Assembly: GCF_014633365.1 (NCBI RefSeq)
Contig: NC_068340.1
Coordinates: 41,502,328 to 41,566,327 of the forward strand
Source: Diospyros lotus
Lineage: Eukaryota > Streptophyta > Magnoliopsida > Ericales > Ebenaceae
Direction: 5' to 3'
Length of the DNA: 64,000 bases
Below, piece by piece: positions 11,525 to 24,492 of the stretch (position 1 is the stretch's first letter; every line of letters starts with the position of its first letter). The notes under the pieces were generated by a model. That model did no database searches, was not told the DNA's origin, and saw only the letters and a list, made by a program, of their open reading frames with translations. The position numbers and the translations under genes are program-made.

Positions 11525-13608
11525 ATGAATGTAGAGAAGCTTATGAAGATGGCTGGTGCAGTTCGCACCGGTGGAAAGGGTAGCATGAGAAGGTTTGTGG
11601 CTCTCTGACTAGAAATCTTGATTCTTTAATATGTTATGAACTCATTTAAAGGTAAAGTTTCACTAGGATACCATTTTGGAAAAAATTCTAATTAAGATAC
11701 TCAAATCTGAAGAATTCATGATTAAAATATTCTGTGGAATTCATTCAATTTTTATGCTACGCTTTTACCTTTTATTTCTGTTCTAAGTCATCCCTAAATA
11801 TTGTGCTTTTCTTCATGGTATTTTTGTTGGGATTTGTTTTTTTGTTGGGTATTTTGTCAGATGCAACTGCCACTAAGATTACTGATCCATGTTTAGGTGG
11901 CTTTTATGCGAACATCTTGTTGATGCTCTTTCACCTATTTTAAATGACATTGATCGTGTATCTTATCATTAGCTTGATGGTTGAAGCATGTGACTGTTGG
12001 CCTCTGCGCACACTGACCTTTATGGTGGTGAAATACTCATTTTGTTTTAGTCAGAAAGCACTAATTTAATATGTTGGGCAGTTATGCTAGATGACATTGC
12101 TTGCAACTTTTAGAGATATATGATAACTTTCAGGTTTCCCAATTTTTTGTAGTTAGGGATGATTGTATTTGACAATATGTTCTTTATGATGGACAGTGTA
12201 GCCTCTATATCTTTGGCAATTTACCTTGTATACCAGAGCTTTCACATCTTCCTTCTCTCAACTACAGGAAGAAGAAGGCTGTCCACAAGACAACAACCAC
12301 AGATGACAAAAGACTTCAAAGCACACTGAAGAGAATAGGGGTGAATGCAATACCTGCCATTGAGGAAGTCAACATATTCAAGGATGATGTTGTTATCCAG
12401 TTTGTAAATCCAAAAGGTAACTCAATGGTTCCTGCAATTCCCTGTTCCATTTATTCATCTATCTTATTGGATTAGTTCACCAAATACTAATAGTTGTCTT
12501 GTTTCCTTTGAACTTTCAGTCCAAGCTTCTATTGCCGCAAACACTTGGGTTGTCAGTGGATCACCTCAAACAAAGAGTATCTCTTCTTCTTTTTCTAGTT
12601 TTCAGTTTAATTGCCATTCTCTATATGAATGTTACATATGTATCATTCCCATCTTCAGGTCACTTGTGCATTATTGCCCCAGCCCTCCCTGTTTTTGCCA
12701 GGGAGAAAGTCTGTTGTTCTTTGTAGGAGTCGGGGCTGGTTTGTTTGATACTGTGTGAATCCTAGATCACAAATTCTGTGATTGCATGTGTATATGACTT
12801 CATTTCAAGCATCCCAGTGATATTATACCGTGGGAAGCAACAAAGCAAGGGTCTTGATTGCACAAGCTGCCTTAGTCTTGAAGAAGGGATGTTTTTTAGG
12901 ATCATTTTGACCTCTTGAAGAACCAAAGTAGCCTTTCCACATGAACATGGGCTATGATTGTAGGTGCACAATCAAAGTATCTAGGGGCCATAATACCGAA
13001 AAGATGAGATCTTCGACAGCTGAGGAAGGAACGCAAGTTCCTCAGAAGTTGACATTTTTTGGGATATTCTGAAATTTCAATTTCTTTTGAGAGTAATTTT
13101 CCTTATGGTTCACCTTCCCATGATTGAGTGTGGAGGCATTTTCAACTGTTTTCCAGATAATTTGCCTTATTGAACCATCTCTGTCGTCGGTGTAGTACTA
13201 ATTTGATTATATATCTTATTAACCTTTTTTGTTTTTAATTTCCTGCAGAGTTGCAAGATATTCTTCCAGGAATTATTAATCAATTGGGTATGCGGGGTTG
13301 TATTTTCTTGTCAATTTATTGAATGCTTCTTGCCTGACCATAGAGATGTGAATGGCCAAAAAACATGTTGGTAGAAAAGGTATTTGTTGAATATGTGGTT
13401 AATGCACATTTTCCTTTTAACAGGACCAGATAACTTGGACAACTTGAGGAAGCTGGCAGAACAGTTCCAGAAGCATGGTCCTGGTGCTGGCGCGGATGCT
13501 GCTGCAGCCGCAGCTGCAGCTGCCACACAGGAAGATGACGATGATGTCCCAGAATTAGTAGCTGGCCAGACCTTTGAGGCAGCCGCAGAGGAGGGCCATA
13601 CTTCTTAG
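11525..13608 (+). CDS. BTF3: BTF3-like nascent polypeptide-associated complex subunit beta
   Basis: Five coding exons: 11525-11592, 12268-12416, 12520-12576, 13249-13287 and 13424-13608, all GT-AG, giving 165 residues. The start MNVEKLMKMAGAVRTGGKG is the canonical family N-terminus, with the basic RRKKKAVHK ribosome-binding motif split by the first coding intron. The NAC domain follows (LKRIGVNAIPAIEEVNIF, VIQFVNPK, then VSGSPQTK and LQDILPGIINQLG). The C-terminus has NLRKLAEQFQK, an alanine run of about ten residues, and an acidic stretch. The protein pairs with NAC alpha at the ribosome exit tunnel and shields nascent chains. Two exons are very short (57 and 39 bases). Length matches plant BTF3 (about 160 residues). 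A leader intron precedes the start. Confidence 0.95.
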
Positions 13609-14172
13609 GCTCTTTATGAATTTTGTGCAATCTCTTAATATTTTCCTATGTATTTTGGGATCCTTTTTTGTTTTCATTTGAAGTGTTCCAATCGATGTTT
13701 TACTGTTGACATACCTAGAAAGCTTTACTTGGATGCTTGAATCAGCAAAAACCTAACCATTTCCAAGTCAAACTCTACTGTAGTTGTTTCCAATGGCTTC
13801 CAATTATTAGGATGCCTCTACTGACTCAGGTCAGCAGCCCAAAGGAAGTTGACGGAACAGTGTCGATAATTTTTATTCAATCTGATGTTAAAATGCCCAA
13901 GACTCTTGAACTGGGGCCTTGGAAAAAAAAATTGGTACATTTTCAGTCTTTGAAGTTCTCAAAAACTTGGTTACATTTTTCATTTTTATTTTTAAAGTTA
14001 ATATTTTTGGTAAATTTTTAAAAAATAGAAATAGAAATAGAATATTTTCCCCCACTATGTTGAGAAAAATATCCAATCTAATTACGATGCAGAAGCAAAT
14101 ATGGAGGTCATTTATTGGCTCAATGTACTAATATTTCAGTTCAAGTGGGGTAAAGTTGAGAGCGCATGACAC
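13609..14172. other. 3' flank of BTF3
   Basis: Contains the BTF3 3' UTR (ending perhaps near 13700) and then AT-rich DNA. The open frames at 13737-14131 on both strands are short, overlapping and not recognised. Confidence 0.5.
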
Positions 14173-14175
14173 TTA

Positions 14176-15062
14176 GAGGCGCGTTTGATAGTTCAAATTT
14201 TTTAAGGAAAAGATAATTTTTTTACTATTTTTTAATTTTTGTATTGTTTGATAATTTTTTTTTTTCTAGAGAACTCATTTTACTAATGGTTACGTGAGGT
14301 CATCTTCCTTCAAATCAAGGAAATCAAATTTTTTGAAAGAGATGAAATTTTCTTAACAATTGAAAAATAGAGGTGGCGACCAAATTTTTTGAAAGAGATG
14401 AAATTTTCTTAACAATTGAAAAATAGAGGTGGCGACCGCTGGGACGAGAGGGCAGGCCGGGGGTTTTGTTTGGGGGGGGGGGGGGTTGGTTTATTTAATA
14501 AATATAAATATATATATAAAAAGTGAATATGTAAAAAAATTAATAATTTGGGGAAGGGTTATTTAATAAATATAAATATATATATAAAAAGTGAATATAT
14601 AAAAAAATTAATAATTAATAAATATAAATATATAAAAAGTGAATATGTCAAAAATTATATATAAATTATTTCTTTAGAAAACAAAAAAATTTAATTTTGT
14701 AGTTTCAGTTTTTGAGAAAATAATTTAATTAATTTAAAATACGTTACTATTTTAATTTTTTTTTGTATAAAATTTAATATTTTTAATACATTTTCACTAT
14801 TAAATTTCATAAAAAATATGTCATTTTCTATAAAAAATAATGCCTATCAAACATAAAATGTTAGGAAAATTATTCAATTCTATGAAAAATACTACCAATC
14901 AAATACTAAAAGATAAAAAATAATATCATTTTCTAGGTAAAAAATTATACCAATCAAACAGATTAAATTTTCAATTTCCAAAAATTTATTTTCCCTAAAA
15001 TTCAATTTCCTGAAATTCATTTTCTTTTTACTCAAATTCCACCCTTGCAACCAAACGCACCC
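14176..15062. mobile_element. PIF/Harbinger-type non-autonomous element with TTA target duplication
   Basis: The left end GAGGCGCGTTTGATAG and the reverse complement of the right end, GGGTGCGTTTGGTTG, form terminal inverted repeats. The element is flanked on each side by TTA (14173-14175 and 15063-15065), the 3-bp duplication usual for PIF/Harbinger elements. The 887-bp interior is AT-rich and has no transposase. It includes a recent exact 56-bp tandem duplication and a G run of 13-14 bases near 14474. Confidence 0.7.
14325..14436. repeat. Exact 56-bp tandem duplication
   Basis: Bases 14325-14380 and 14381-14436 are identical on reading, beginning CAAATTTTTTGAAAG and ending AGGTGGCGAC. It lies inside the Harbinger-type element, and a second, looser duplication of a TTTAATAAATATAAATA unit follows at about 14490-14640. 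Confidence 0.9.
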
Positions 15063-15350
15063 TTAACATCAAATGACTTCAGAGTGCAAAATGCAACATA
15101 TTTTGGTTTGCTCTTCTTCCTCAAAGGATCCAAAATCATAAGTAGTATGTCGTATGAAAGAATCCAATACAGAGAGGCTATTTCATATGGTAATTTAACA
15201 TTTAAGTAAGAAACCTACATATAATTCCTTACCTAAGGTACAAAAATGCTACAGAGAAACACAACCACCACGGTCCCAGCCTTGCACTAGAAAACTGCTC
15301 CATTGAGACACGGAACAAGAAGAATAAATTGTGTAGCCTACAATCTCGTC

Positions 15351-18300
15351 TCACATCATCTGCTGATGAAGATCAGCTGCCTGCTGTGCTAGCTCGACAA
15401 CCATAGCTTCGTCGAAGAACTTGTTGATGCTCACATCTTCACTCATTCCCTATCAATCGTAAATATAAACAGCTTACTAACCCTGAATGTGTATGTTTGC
15501 ACATTAAAATTGAATAAACTCTTGTCCCAGCTTCACTATATGTTTATTTGCATCTTTTCTGGGTGCATGTTCATGCTATCAAACATTCAAGCAAAATTTT
15601 CCATTCCGTGGCAAAGTTTTATCAACCGAAACATGGAATTCTATAGGTAAGCAAACCGAGAGCAGGAGGATCAGGACACCTAAAGCATAAAAGTTTTACC
15701 TTTCTACGTCTTGTCTTCACCATGAACTCACGAGCCAGGTGTTGAATTGGAGCAGGCTCAAGTGGTCTTAGTACTATACTCTTGTCAAGAGGGTCACCAG
15801 GTACTATAGCCCAGTGATCAAATACTGAGAGACAGAATGCCTGGCCTTGAGTATGATACCTCATGTCTGTCTCAAAGCCAAATGATTCAATCACTGGTAA
15901 AAATGCCTGGAATTCCAAGGAGAAGGAACGGAGTATCAATATAGATGTAACAAAGTGATTATTCAGGTATATTCAGTTATGGAAATCAACATATAGACCG
16001 TCATATAGCCTGTATTCTCTTAGATTTATACAAGGATTGAATCTGTCGGCAAGTACCAAAAGTAGCAATGATTTCAAAGAAAACAATTAATTGCAGAAGG
16101 GCGAAATTCCGCTTGTGTGTTCCAACCTATGCAGCAGGAAGAATGCATTACCATCTATACAATCCCATTGATAATTTGGCGGTACAGGATATGCATTCAG
16201 CAGCATGCACCATTAGATTCATGTTATCAGTTCCTCATTTCCATTGTAAAAATATTGAGGTTTTCTATCATTTGAGCGATTTCCTAGAAATATCATGAGG
16301 AATTCTGACATTATTTGCAGAATTTAGTGACCATACCTTGACAATATAAGCTGGGGTTCCCGGTTGAGGAACATCCGCTGTAACATGCCCACGCCTCCGT
16401 GACAACACAGTGTAGATTGCAGATACACAATCAATGGGTGTTTGTATCTGCCAAGGAAACACCGCACTATTTAGCTAAAATCACCAACTACATATGTGTA
16501 ATAAATAAATGAGGGTTCTATGTTCAAGAAAGTTATTGAGAAAAAAAAAAAAATCAGAACGCATATGACAGAAGTTATAGACAGCTTGAATTTAAAAGGC
16601 AACAAGGGAGACAAAACTAATATTCCATGCTAACAGGAACTTATTACCTCCACATAGTATACTGGCTCCATTAGCCTGGGCGTTGCCATAAGGAAGGCCG
16701 AGTAGGCCACACGTCGAGCTGTTGGGATAATTTGACCGCTACCCCGATGCAAAGGTTCAGGTGCTATCCTCGCATCAACTATTTTGAACTTGACATTTCT
16801 AATGGGTTCATCACACAGGGGACCTTCTCGGGCACCCCATTGGAATCTGCTCAGAATTATCAATTATTAGTGGGCAGAAAAAGTGAACCAATGACGAGAG
16901 AGAAAGAGAATTTACTTTACCCTTGAACAATAGAATCTTTAACGGCATTCAGCAGTGTCTTGTCCACTTCACTTGAAAGTGTATCATCCAATAGAATGTT
17001 CGGTCCCTACAAAAATCACATTCAGATATGAAGAGCAAACTGGGGCATCAAACACAACACATTGACTTGAGAAATCATGTGAGGTTCAGAACAAAACCTA
17101 AGAAGATAATAATGCAGAAATCAAGTGAATTTGAAATTGAAAAATGGCATTTTGCAGATATGCGAAGTATAAAAATTACCTGCTTGTCAGGCCCAAATGC
17201 CCAGATGCCACGAGCAGCAAGCAAATCCCAATCATATTTTGTCTGGAAAAAGTCACCAAGTTTCTTTCGGGGCCAATCAAGGCTTACAACACCATTCTCA
17301 ATGTCCTCAGCAAGTCCTCTCTCCAATGGTTCTGCAATCTAGAAGATAAATTCATAGTCACATGATGCACACAATGTATAGGGTTAGACCCCTTGAAATG
17401 TAGTATTATTTTTTATGTATGAAGGAGAAGGAAAAGAAAAAGAAAAATCATATAGTAAATTACACAGCATGAACAAGTAATTCTTAATGCATCCTAAATC
17501 AAAGCGACTACCATACCATAGTTATCTTGTTTCTCTTGTTGGGTGTTTCAGCAAAACATTTCAATGATGAAGACTCCACCACTGTTTCACAGAATGAAAC
17601 AACAGGATCTGCCACCTATATTTTTATGCATAACAGTGAAGCAAACATCTATGTGAACCACATCTTTTGAGAAAATAGTAACTAATAGAACAAATGAAAG
17701 TATAAGTTTGATCATACCTTGACTTCTACTTCTGAATAGAGTTCCCTAAGGTCTTTCATTATAGAATCCAGATACAACTCTCCAGTACCTAGAATTGTGT
17801 GCTCCCCTGATTCCTCAACTTTGGTTATGGCCAGAGGATAGCTTTTGCTGATTTTCCTAAGACCCTCCACCATTTTGGGCAGTTCACTTGGATTTAGTGG
17901 CTCAGTGGCTGTTTTGACTACAGGAAGAGTATTGAACTGCAGAGGCCGAAATATATACACATCCTCGTCATAGTCCAGATTACAGAGTGTGGCAGTTTTC
18001 ATGATAGATGCGTCCACACCTTCAATGAGAACCCAAGAACCAGGAGGAGCCTTGCTGATGGGAATCCTGTAACGAGCCTGATAAACCCATAGTTTTGTTA
18101 CTTCTTTCACTGTCATGTCCTCCTCATCATCTGGCGAATAGCCTTCCCCCAAAACCCGCACGGTCTGCCCTGTCTGGATTTCACCACTATAAACCCTTCC
18201 AAAAGCATCAAAAACACTGCAGTCAGATTTAGGATACAGTTTGGTGATATTAACCATCAGAGGGCCAGAAGGATCACATTCTTCCATGGCCTTGCAAATA

Positions 18301-21073
18301 GCAGAGTCCTTTGGGCCAGTATAAATGTGTTCAACCTTCCCAGTAGCCGACTCTTGAGCAGAAGGAATGTGATGAACTATCATATCAGTAAAGCCAGTTG
18401 CGGAGCCAAAAACAGAACTGCAAGCCAATCTAAGCAAAGGCCTAACATTTAGTTTGTAAGCTGCATTGCTGAGAGTCACACCAAGTTCAGCAAGAGTTGC
18501 CTCCACACTCTTCTTATGTTCTCCAATTACTTGGCTATATATTTTGTATAGCGGTTCTAGCACAAACTGGACAAACGACCTTTCAACGCCACTTGCAGGT
18601 TGTTTCTTCCTAAATGCTCTAGCATCAGAATCAAAGTAGTAATCTCCCCAAAGACGTGATGCAAATTTATTAGCATCAAATGGTATACCATGGAGTTTAA
18701 CATATAATTTAGCAAATGAATGCAGAGTAAAAGACCATCCAGCACTGGCACTTGCAAAACAAACATTTCCAACAGCTGGATCAATAACTTGGACATTTCC
18801 AGCAGTTGAAGATGCAGCAGATATGTGGTTATTGATGATTTCAATTGTATGCCGGAGCTTATGGTAAGCATCCTTTGGGGGCAGTTTTAGTTCAGTAATC
18901 AGCCTGTCAACCTAAGAAAAAAAAATATATTGAATAATAAAATAACAAGACAGAGGGCTAACAGAACAATCAAGGGCATATAAGTGTGCGATTTAGAGCA
19001 CTAAAAGGACAAAAAATCACCTTATTGATTACAACTACAATAGGAAGGCGTTCCTGAATTGCATGACGTATAGCCCTTTCTGTATTAACCTGTTGAGGAT
19101 AAAACATCATTTCAATAGCCAACTTCTACTTGTGACAAATACAAGCAGTGGCTATCATGTTAAGAAACCATCTGGAAAGCAGTTATAATGCCACATAATT
19201 CATGCATTGTTGCATAAAGACTAATGGCCAAGGCCAGCCGATGATGAAATAAGGTATACAGTTGGATGTGAAGGTTTAAACGTCCAAGGTTTACACATAT
19301 GCCGCAACTAAGGATACAAATAATTTAAGAGAACCAAGTCCTTGCGGTAGAACCTCAAAATTGTATTTAGATTATAACTTTACCCTTCCCCTTTTTCCTG
19401 AAAACAATGAGTGACTTCAGAATTCCCCGACATTTCTTTATTTGACATTGTCTTCATACAGTCCAGAAAGTTGTACACTCAATTCGTGGGGAAAAAAAAG
19501 TTCAAAGGTCCATAAGGGTGTTATAGTGTTATATATATGTGTTTGGAGGCAGTGGGGTGACCAGACTCAAAAACGAGTTTTCTTTCATTCCTCCACTTGT
19601 GGGTGAATTTGTACTTGAACATACAAAAGGAGAAATAGCAATATATATTTCATTTTATGATGCCAACACAGATGGTACTAGACAACTGGGCCCAATATTC
19701 AACAGAATTTTCAAAGGAGAAACAAGTACAGAACAAGAAATCCCAAAGCCAAATTTAAGAAAGAATAAAGCTAAACATTGAACGACCAAAAATGCTTCAC
19801 AAAAAAAGAAAAATGAAAAAGATGAATGAAGCCATTAAATTAGTTAGAGGTATCAAAAAACAATCTACAAAAATGTCTTTGATTGTGCCAAAATTACACA
19901 AGTAACTAAATACATTATTTCTCTCCAAATATGAAATTAGAATATTATAATAGAGATATTGATTGGAAGACAACACATCTACATTTAAAAACAAGAACAT
20001 AGCATGGTAAAAAAAAGACGACGACGAAAAGCCAGAATGAAATAGAAATCAGCTCGTTAATGCTGAATTAAAACTTATCAAAAATCCCAATGCACCATCA
20101 AGACTGAATAAGACAGCATACTAAGAGATGCTGGAGGACGGGGGAAGGAAACAAAGCACAATGAAACAACAAGAATCAAATTGATGGCCCATAAGCACTG
20201 TAGAATCTTTTCAAGGAACCACAGGTTGAGAAAATTCACGAATCCCTTCCTCCCTCGCTGTGCACTTCTCTGTCCATGCATGAGAATGCACACAGGTTCA
20301 GAAAATAAATAGATGCAAAGCAACATTACCATTACTCCTTCGGCGGCATCAACAATCAAGACAGCACCATCGGCAAGCCTGAGAGCAGCAGTCATTTCAT
20401 CAGAGAAGTTGACATGACCAGGGGTATCCATGATATTACAGAGATATGATTTTGAATTGCTGTCTTCAAGAACAAGTGACATGGGAACTGCCTTGATTGA
20501 TATTTTTCTCTCTTGCTCATCTATTCTTGTATCTGTATATCTCATATGCTTCTCACTGTTTTGATCAAATGTTGAAATATGATGTGTCTGCTCAACCAAC
20601 ATATCCATGAAAAGGGTTTTCCCATGCTGTAAGTGTCCTACCAAGGCAACATTCCGAACCAAAGAAGGGTTTGACATAAGCCCTAAAAGAAATTGGGTTG
20701 ACACGTAAGTAGAAGAATCCTTAACGCCCAACTCAAACTTGATATTCTTGACTGGATTAATTATTGGTTGTTCAAGGGGCTGCTCATCTTCATCCATGAC
20801 CAATGTTTCGACTTCTTCGCCATAAACTTCTTCTGCGGTCGGATAGTACTTCTTGTCCTCAGCAAGGACAATTTGATTATCCATGTCAACATCATTAGTG
20901 GTAGTCATCCACCCATTGGCTGCACCACCTGCATCCTCACCACCGGACACATCTTCCTCGTCATCATCCTTATCAGGGAGGTCTTCGTCCTCCTCCTCTC
21001 TGTCACTCTCCTGATCCGACTCAATTTCCGGTCCGATGTAGTTCCCAAATTCATCATACAAGCTTTCGTCCAT
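15351..21073 (-). CDS. CLO: U5 snRNP GTPase CLO (Snu114/EFTUD2 orthologue)
   Basis: Ten coding exons on the minus strand: 21073-20330, 19089-19021, 18911-17718, 17615-17517, 17338-17180, 17006-16921, 16846-16648, 16447-16337, 15906-15700 and 15449-15351. All borders are GT-AG and the sum is 2,967 bases, or 988 residues, close to Arabidopsis CLO. The N-terminus [20 protein letters not shown] is followed by an acidic tail to about residue 50, as in all Snu114 proteins. The EF-2-like GTPase has G1 GHLQHGKT (146-153), G3 DTPGH (216-220) and G4 NKVD (270-273, split by an intron). EF-2-like domains follow, for example [19 protein letters not shown] and [20 protein letters not shown]. The protein drives U4/U6 unwinding and spliceosome disassembly in the nucleus. 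A leader intron is likely, with donor CAACAG|GTTAC at 21645. Intron 1 (1,240 bases) is the longest coding intron. Confidence 0.96.
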
Positions 21074-21645
21074 GGTACTTCTGAATCTGACACGAGAAAC
21101 AATAAAATTAACCATCTTATTCAGGAACCAACAATAAGCGAGTACCAAATTATAAAACGTTCAAGGAGGGTTAAAGGCCAACATTCTAACTAGAAAAAAA
21201 CCATCTCTAATAAACCATATCATGACCAAAAAGAGCAGACTTATTTTAACCTCAGCCACCAATAGCAGAAAATGGAGCAACTAGAAAAAGCAAGAGACAG
21301 TAATCTTCAACAAAGAAGAAATAAATAAAGTAAAAATCCAATTAGCCGTACTGTAGATAAGAGAACAAATTAAACTAAATTTCACTGAAAATAATCATAC
21401 AGAGCACAACCAATCAATAGAGGAAGGGAACGGGGTAAGAAAACGGAATGGGCGAGCTCTTCGGTTCTCAGCATAGCTGCTCGGAGAGTTGAAAACCCTA
21501 AACGAAAATTCACAGCAAAGATGGCAAGGAGAGAGAGAGAGAGAGAGAACAGCATACTCGGAGGCATGAAAGAACAAGGAAATAGAACAGATTTAACAGA
21601 AATGGAAACGAAAAGATTCAGGAGAAGTAGAGAAAGAGAGTAACC

Positions 21646-23030
21646 TGTTGGATTGGAGATCGACAGTGACGATGGCAGAGTGAACGCAGAGAAGAACGAA
21701 ATCGAACCCTAGCTTCTGTTTTATTCGGAAAAAGATCGAATACGGCTAAATTATTAGGATATATCATTTTGCCCCATTCATTATAGAATATGTCACCTTA
21801 AACCCCTTCACTTTCATGAAAATACTCTTTTCCCAATTTTTATGTACATTTAAAAGTTAATGGCAGGGGGCTATATATGTATAAATAAAAAATGTATCAT
21901 TAATTATTATAAAGAAAGGATACCATTTAGGTTGTATAAAAATAAAATAAAAAATAAATATGATATAAAATAGAAATGAAAAAATAATATTTTTTTAAAA
22001 TATAAGACATAAAAGTACAAAAAAATGTGTAAATAAAAGATATAGAGGATAATTTTGTAAATATAAATTTAAATATAAAAAATTATAAAAATAGTTATTT
22101 AATTTACAAATGAACATAAATTTCATAATGCATTTAAACAAAAAAATTTTAAAAAAATAAAAATTTCATCTCTAACTTTTTTGTAGATGAAAATGCGTTT
22201 TTTATATTTTATAATATTATGAAACTGTCTAAAAATCTTTTTTGGTGTTTTAAAAATAAAAACATTTCGAAAACTCTAAAATGGCACATCCAAGACATTT
22301 TGGTGTATCTTAATGTAATAAATGCATATTATTTTTAGAAAATATGTATTTTATTGTATATTATTTTTATTTATAAAACACCCTTATTATTAATAATCAA
22401 TATATTGTGTTTGGTAACATTTCATCAACCAATATATATATATATATATATATGTTTTGTAACTAAAAACATTGTTTGAGAATAAAATATTAATCTATTA
22501 ATTTAATAAGTTCAATATGGACATAGAATATAATATAAAAAAAAATTTTGATTGCTCAATTAAAATTACACTATATATTATAACTGTTAAAAGAGTACAA
22601 CAAATCAATTAGTCTATTTAAATACCGACAATATCTGAACGTGTTTATACACGTGTTAATGTTTTATTATAATAAATATTTTAAATAATTAAGATATTAA
22701 ATCTTAATATTTTGCGTATGAGAGACTAAATGCTATAATTTTTAATAGTTGAAGGGGCATCGCGTTTATTAAGCATTAAAAAATTTATAAGATGCATGGG
22801 AAGGCTCGAGCATCGTAAAAATTTTAACCCACGAAAACAAGAGTTCTTCTACACTGCCCGAAGGAATTATACCGAAATCTTACCGAACCCATTTGATTTG
22901 ACAAATTTACCCCACACCCTCAACAATATTACAAATCTGCCAGTGAAGAGTTTCAGGCAGTCTAGACTTTTCCTTGTTGCCACTCTCGCATCTTCTTTCC
23001 TTGCAGCCAATCAAATTAAAAATAAAACAC
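21646..23030. other. Divergent intergenic region between CLO and the DUF761 gene
   Basis: Bases 21646-21740 are probably the first, non-coding exon of CLO. Beyond that the DNA is AT-rich, with a dispersed repeat at 21880-22290, a (TA)n tract near 22432-22452, and the leader of the DUF761 gene from about 22900. No gene seen inside. Confidence 0.5.
21880..22290. repeat. AT-rich dispersed repeat, same family as 3860-4230 and 57-59 kb
   Basis: It shares the order ATAAAAATAAAATAAAAAATA, then TAGTTATTTAATTTA, ATAAATTTCATAAT, then AAAATGCGTTTTTTATATTTTA and TTTCGAAAACTCTAAAATGG with the other copies. No open frames. Ends are not clear. Confidence 0.5.

Positions 23031-23065
<35 letters not shown>
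23031..23065. repeat. (CT)n tract in the DUF761 gene leader
   Basis: CT dinucleotides, about 16 units with one CC interruption, ending ten bases before the ATG at 23076. Pyrimidine tracts like this are frequent in plant 5' UTRs. Confidence 0.9.
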
Positions 23066-23075
23066 GGGTTTGGAA

Positions 23076-23683
23076 ATGGAGGTGGAACCGAGCCCACAGG
23101 AAATAGCAAAGAAGCTGTGGAGCATAGCTAGAGTCGTCTTCTTCATGCTAAGAAAAGGTGTATCGAAGAGCAAGCTAATGGTTGACCTCTACATGCTCCT
23201 CAAGCGCGGCAAGCTGGCCGGAAAAGCCCTCGGAAACCTCATGCTCCACCACCACTACGCCGCCATGACCTGCCGCTCCAACGACGTCCACCTCTCCTTC
23301 GTCTCCCCCGCGAGTACGAGTTCAGCTGCAACAACAGCCCCGTCCATCCCTCCTACTACTACTCCTCCTCCTCCGCCCACCGCCACAAGCACCACCACAG
23401 CCACCTCCACCTCCACCACCCCCGGCGCCGCCACTCCGCTGATGACGACGACGTCAAAGTCGTCCAGAAGGTTTTAGAGATGCTGAACAAAGAAACGGTG
23501 CTTCCGGCGGAGGCGTCCCCACTACTGCCCGGGTTCGGCCGGAGCCCCATGGTCCGGCAGCTGAGAGTTACGGACTCGCCGTTCCCGTTGAAGGATGAGA
23601 AGGAAGACAATGCCCAAGTGGACAAAGCAGCCGAAGAGAGTTACGGACTCGACTACGTACTGCATGTTGTTAATCTTGTTTAG
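23076..23683 (+). pseudogene. DUF761-family (ACRE146-like) gene, frameshifted, abnormal C-terminus
   Basis: Intronless. From the ATG at 23076 the first 78 residues match the family well: MEVEPSPQEIAKKLW, FFMLRKGVSKSKLMVDL, LLKRGKLAGKALGNLM, then HLSFVSP. At the C run 23305-23309 the frame is lost; as read, translation ends at 23477 after 133 residues, the tail being Thr/Pro/Ser-rich junk. The family sequence continues in another frame from 23309: REYEFSCNNSP, a His-rich stretch, VVQKVLEMLN, LLPGFGRSPMVRQLRVTDSP, and DKAAEE, to a stop at 23683. One extra C would restore it. After AEE the usual FIxxFYxxL tail is missing and replaced by SYGLDYVLHVVNLV. The break there coincides with a 16-base direct repeat. 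It could be a pseudogene, a true allele, or two sequencing errors. The family's function is poorly known; relatives are induced during defence. Confidence 0.75.
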
Positions 23684-24492
23684 CATGCTTGTCTGCTTGC
23701 TTCTTCTCCTTCACCATGTTCAATCCAAGTGTTGTTTCAGACAAAAAAGATCAATATATATTAACGAACTTTCTTTTCCGATCGATCTTCGTTGCTCAAT
23801 ACAACTGACTAAACAGTAAAGAAACCAACAAACATGCATCGCTTCTTTAATTAATTAATTAACTTACTGTAACTTTGACGTCAACATAAGGACAAGGAGG
23901 GTGAAAAGACAAATGAAAAAGATGAGCCGTGAACAGTGAAAATAGCGGCCATTGAAGTTTTGATTTTGAAGGTTGGTGGGCGTGGAAGCTTGGATTTATT
24001 AATGGGGTTTCGTCCGCCCAACGCTGTGCTTTGTTTGGGCCTTCCCTCCACCTCCAGTTCTCGTCGCAGTGGTTGAGACGTCGCTTTTCGACACTCCATA
24101 TACAGGAACAAAAGGGCATTCGGAGAGAGCACGTCTTTTGATAAACCCTTACTCGAATTTGCTCTCAATTTGGCGCCAATTTTACAGTCAATTTCTCACG
24201 CAATTTTAGTGTCGGTAATCTCTCGGTACGAGTCATTCGGGCAGTCTAGACTTTTCCCGAAAACAATGCCAACCAAGTTCGTCCTCATGGCACAAAAACC
24301 GATGATGGAAAGTTATTTCATTACACGTAGAAGGATAAAAAAAAAAAGAAACAAAGCTGCCTAATTGTTAAAAATTGAAACATTACACAATAGTTTCATC
24401 TTCATCCCCTGCTTTGGCCAGCAAACAACAAGAACTGATACACAGATCATAAATAAATAGGGAGTAGCCAAGAAATCAATGATGAATAATGA
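23684..24492. other. Intergenic DNA between the DUF761 gene and the GDSL gene
   Basis: The 3' flanks of two convergent genes. Open frames of 60-95 codons on both strands (23859-24364) have no recognisable family. A TTAATTAATTAATTAACTT palindromic run is near 23847. Confidence 0.5.

Noticed and set aside
18557..18871. Hydrophobic 104-codon minus-strand open frame
   Set aside because: It is another frame of the large CLO exon 17718-18911, which reads through this region with the expected Snu114 sequence.
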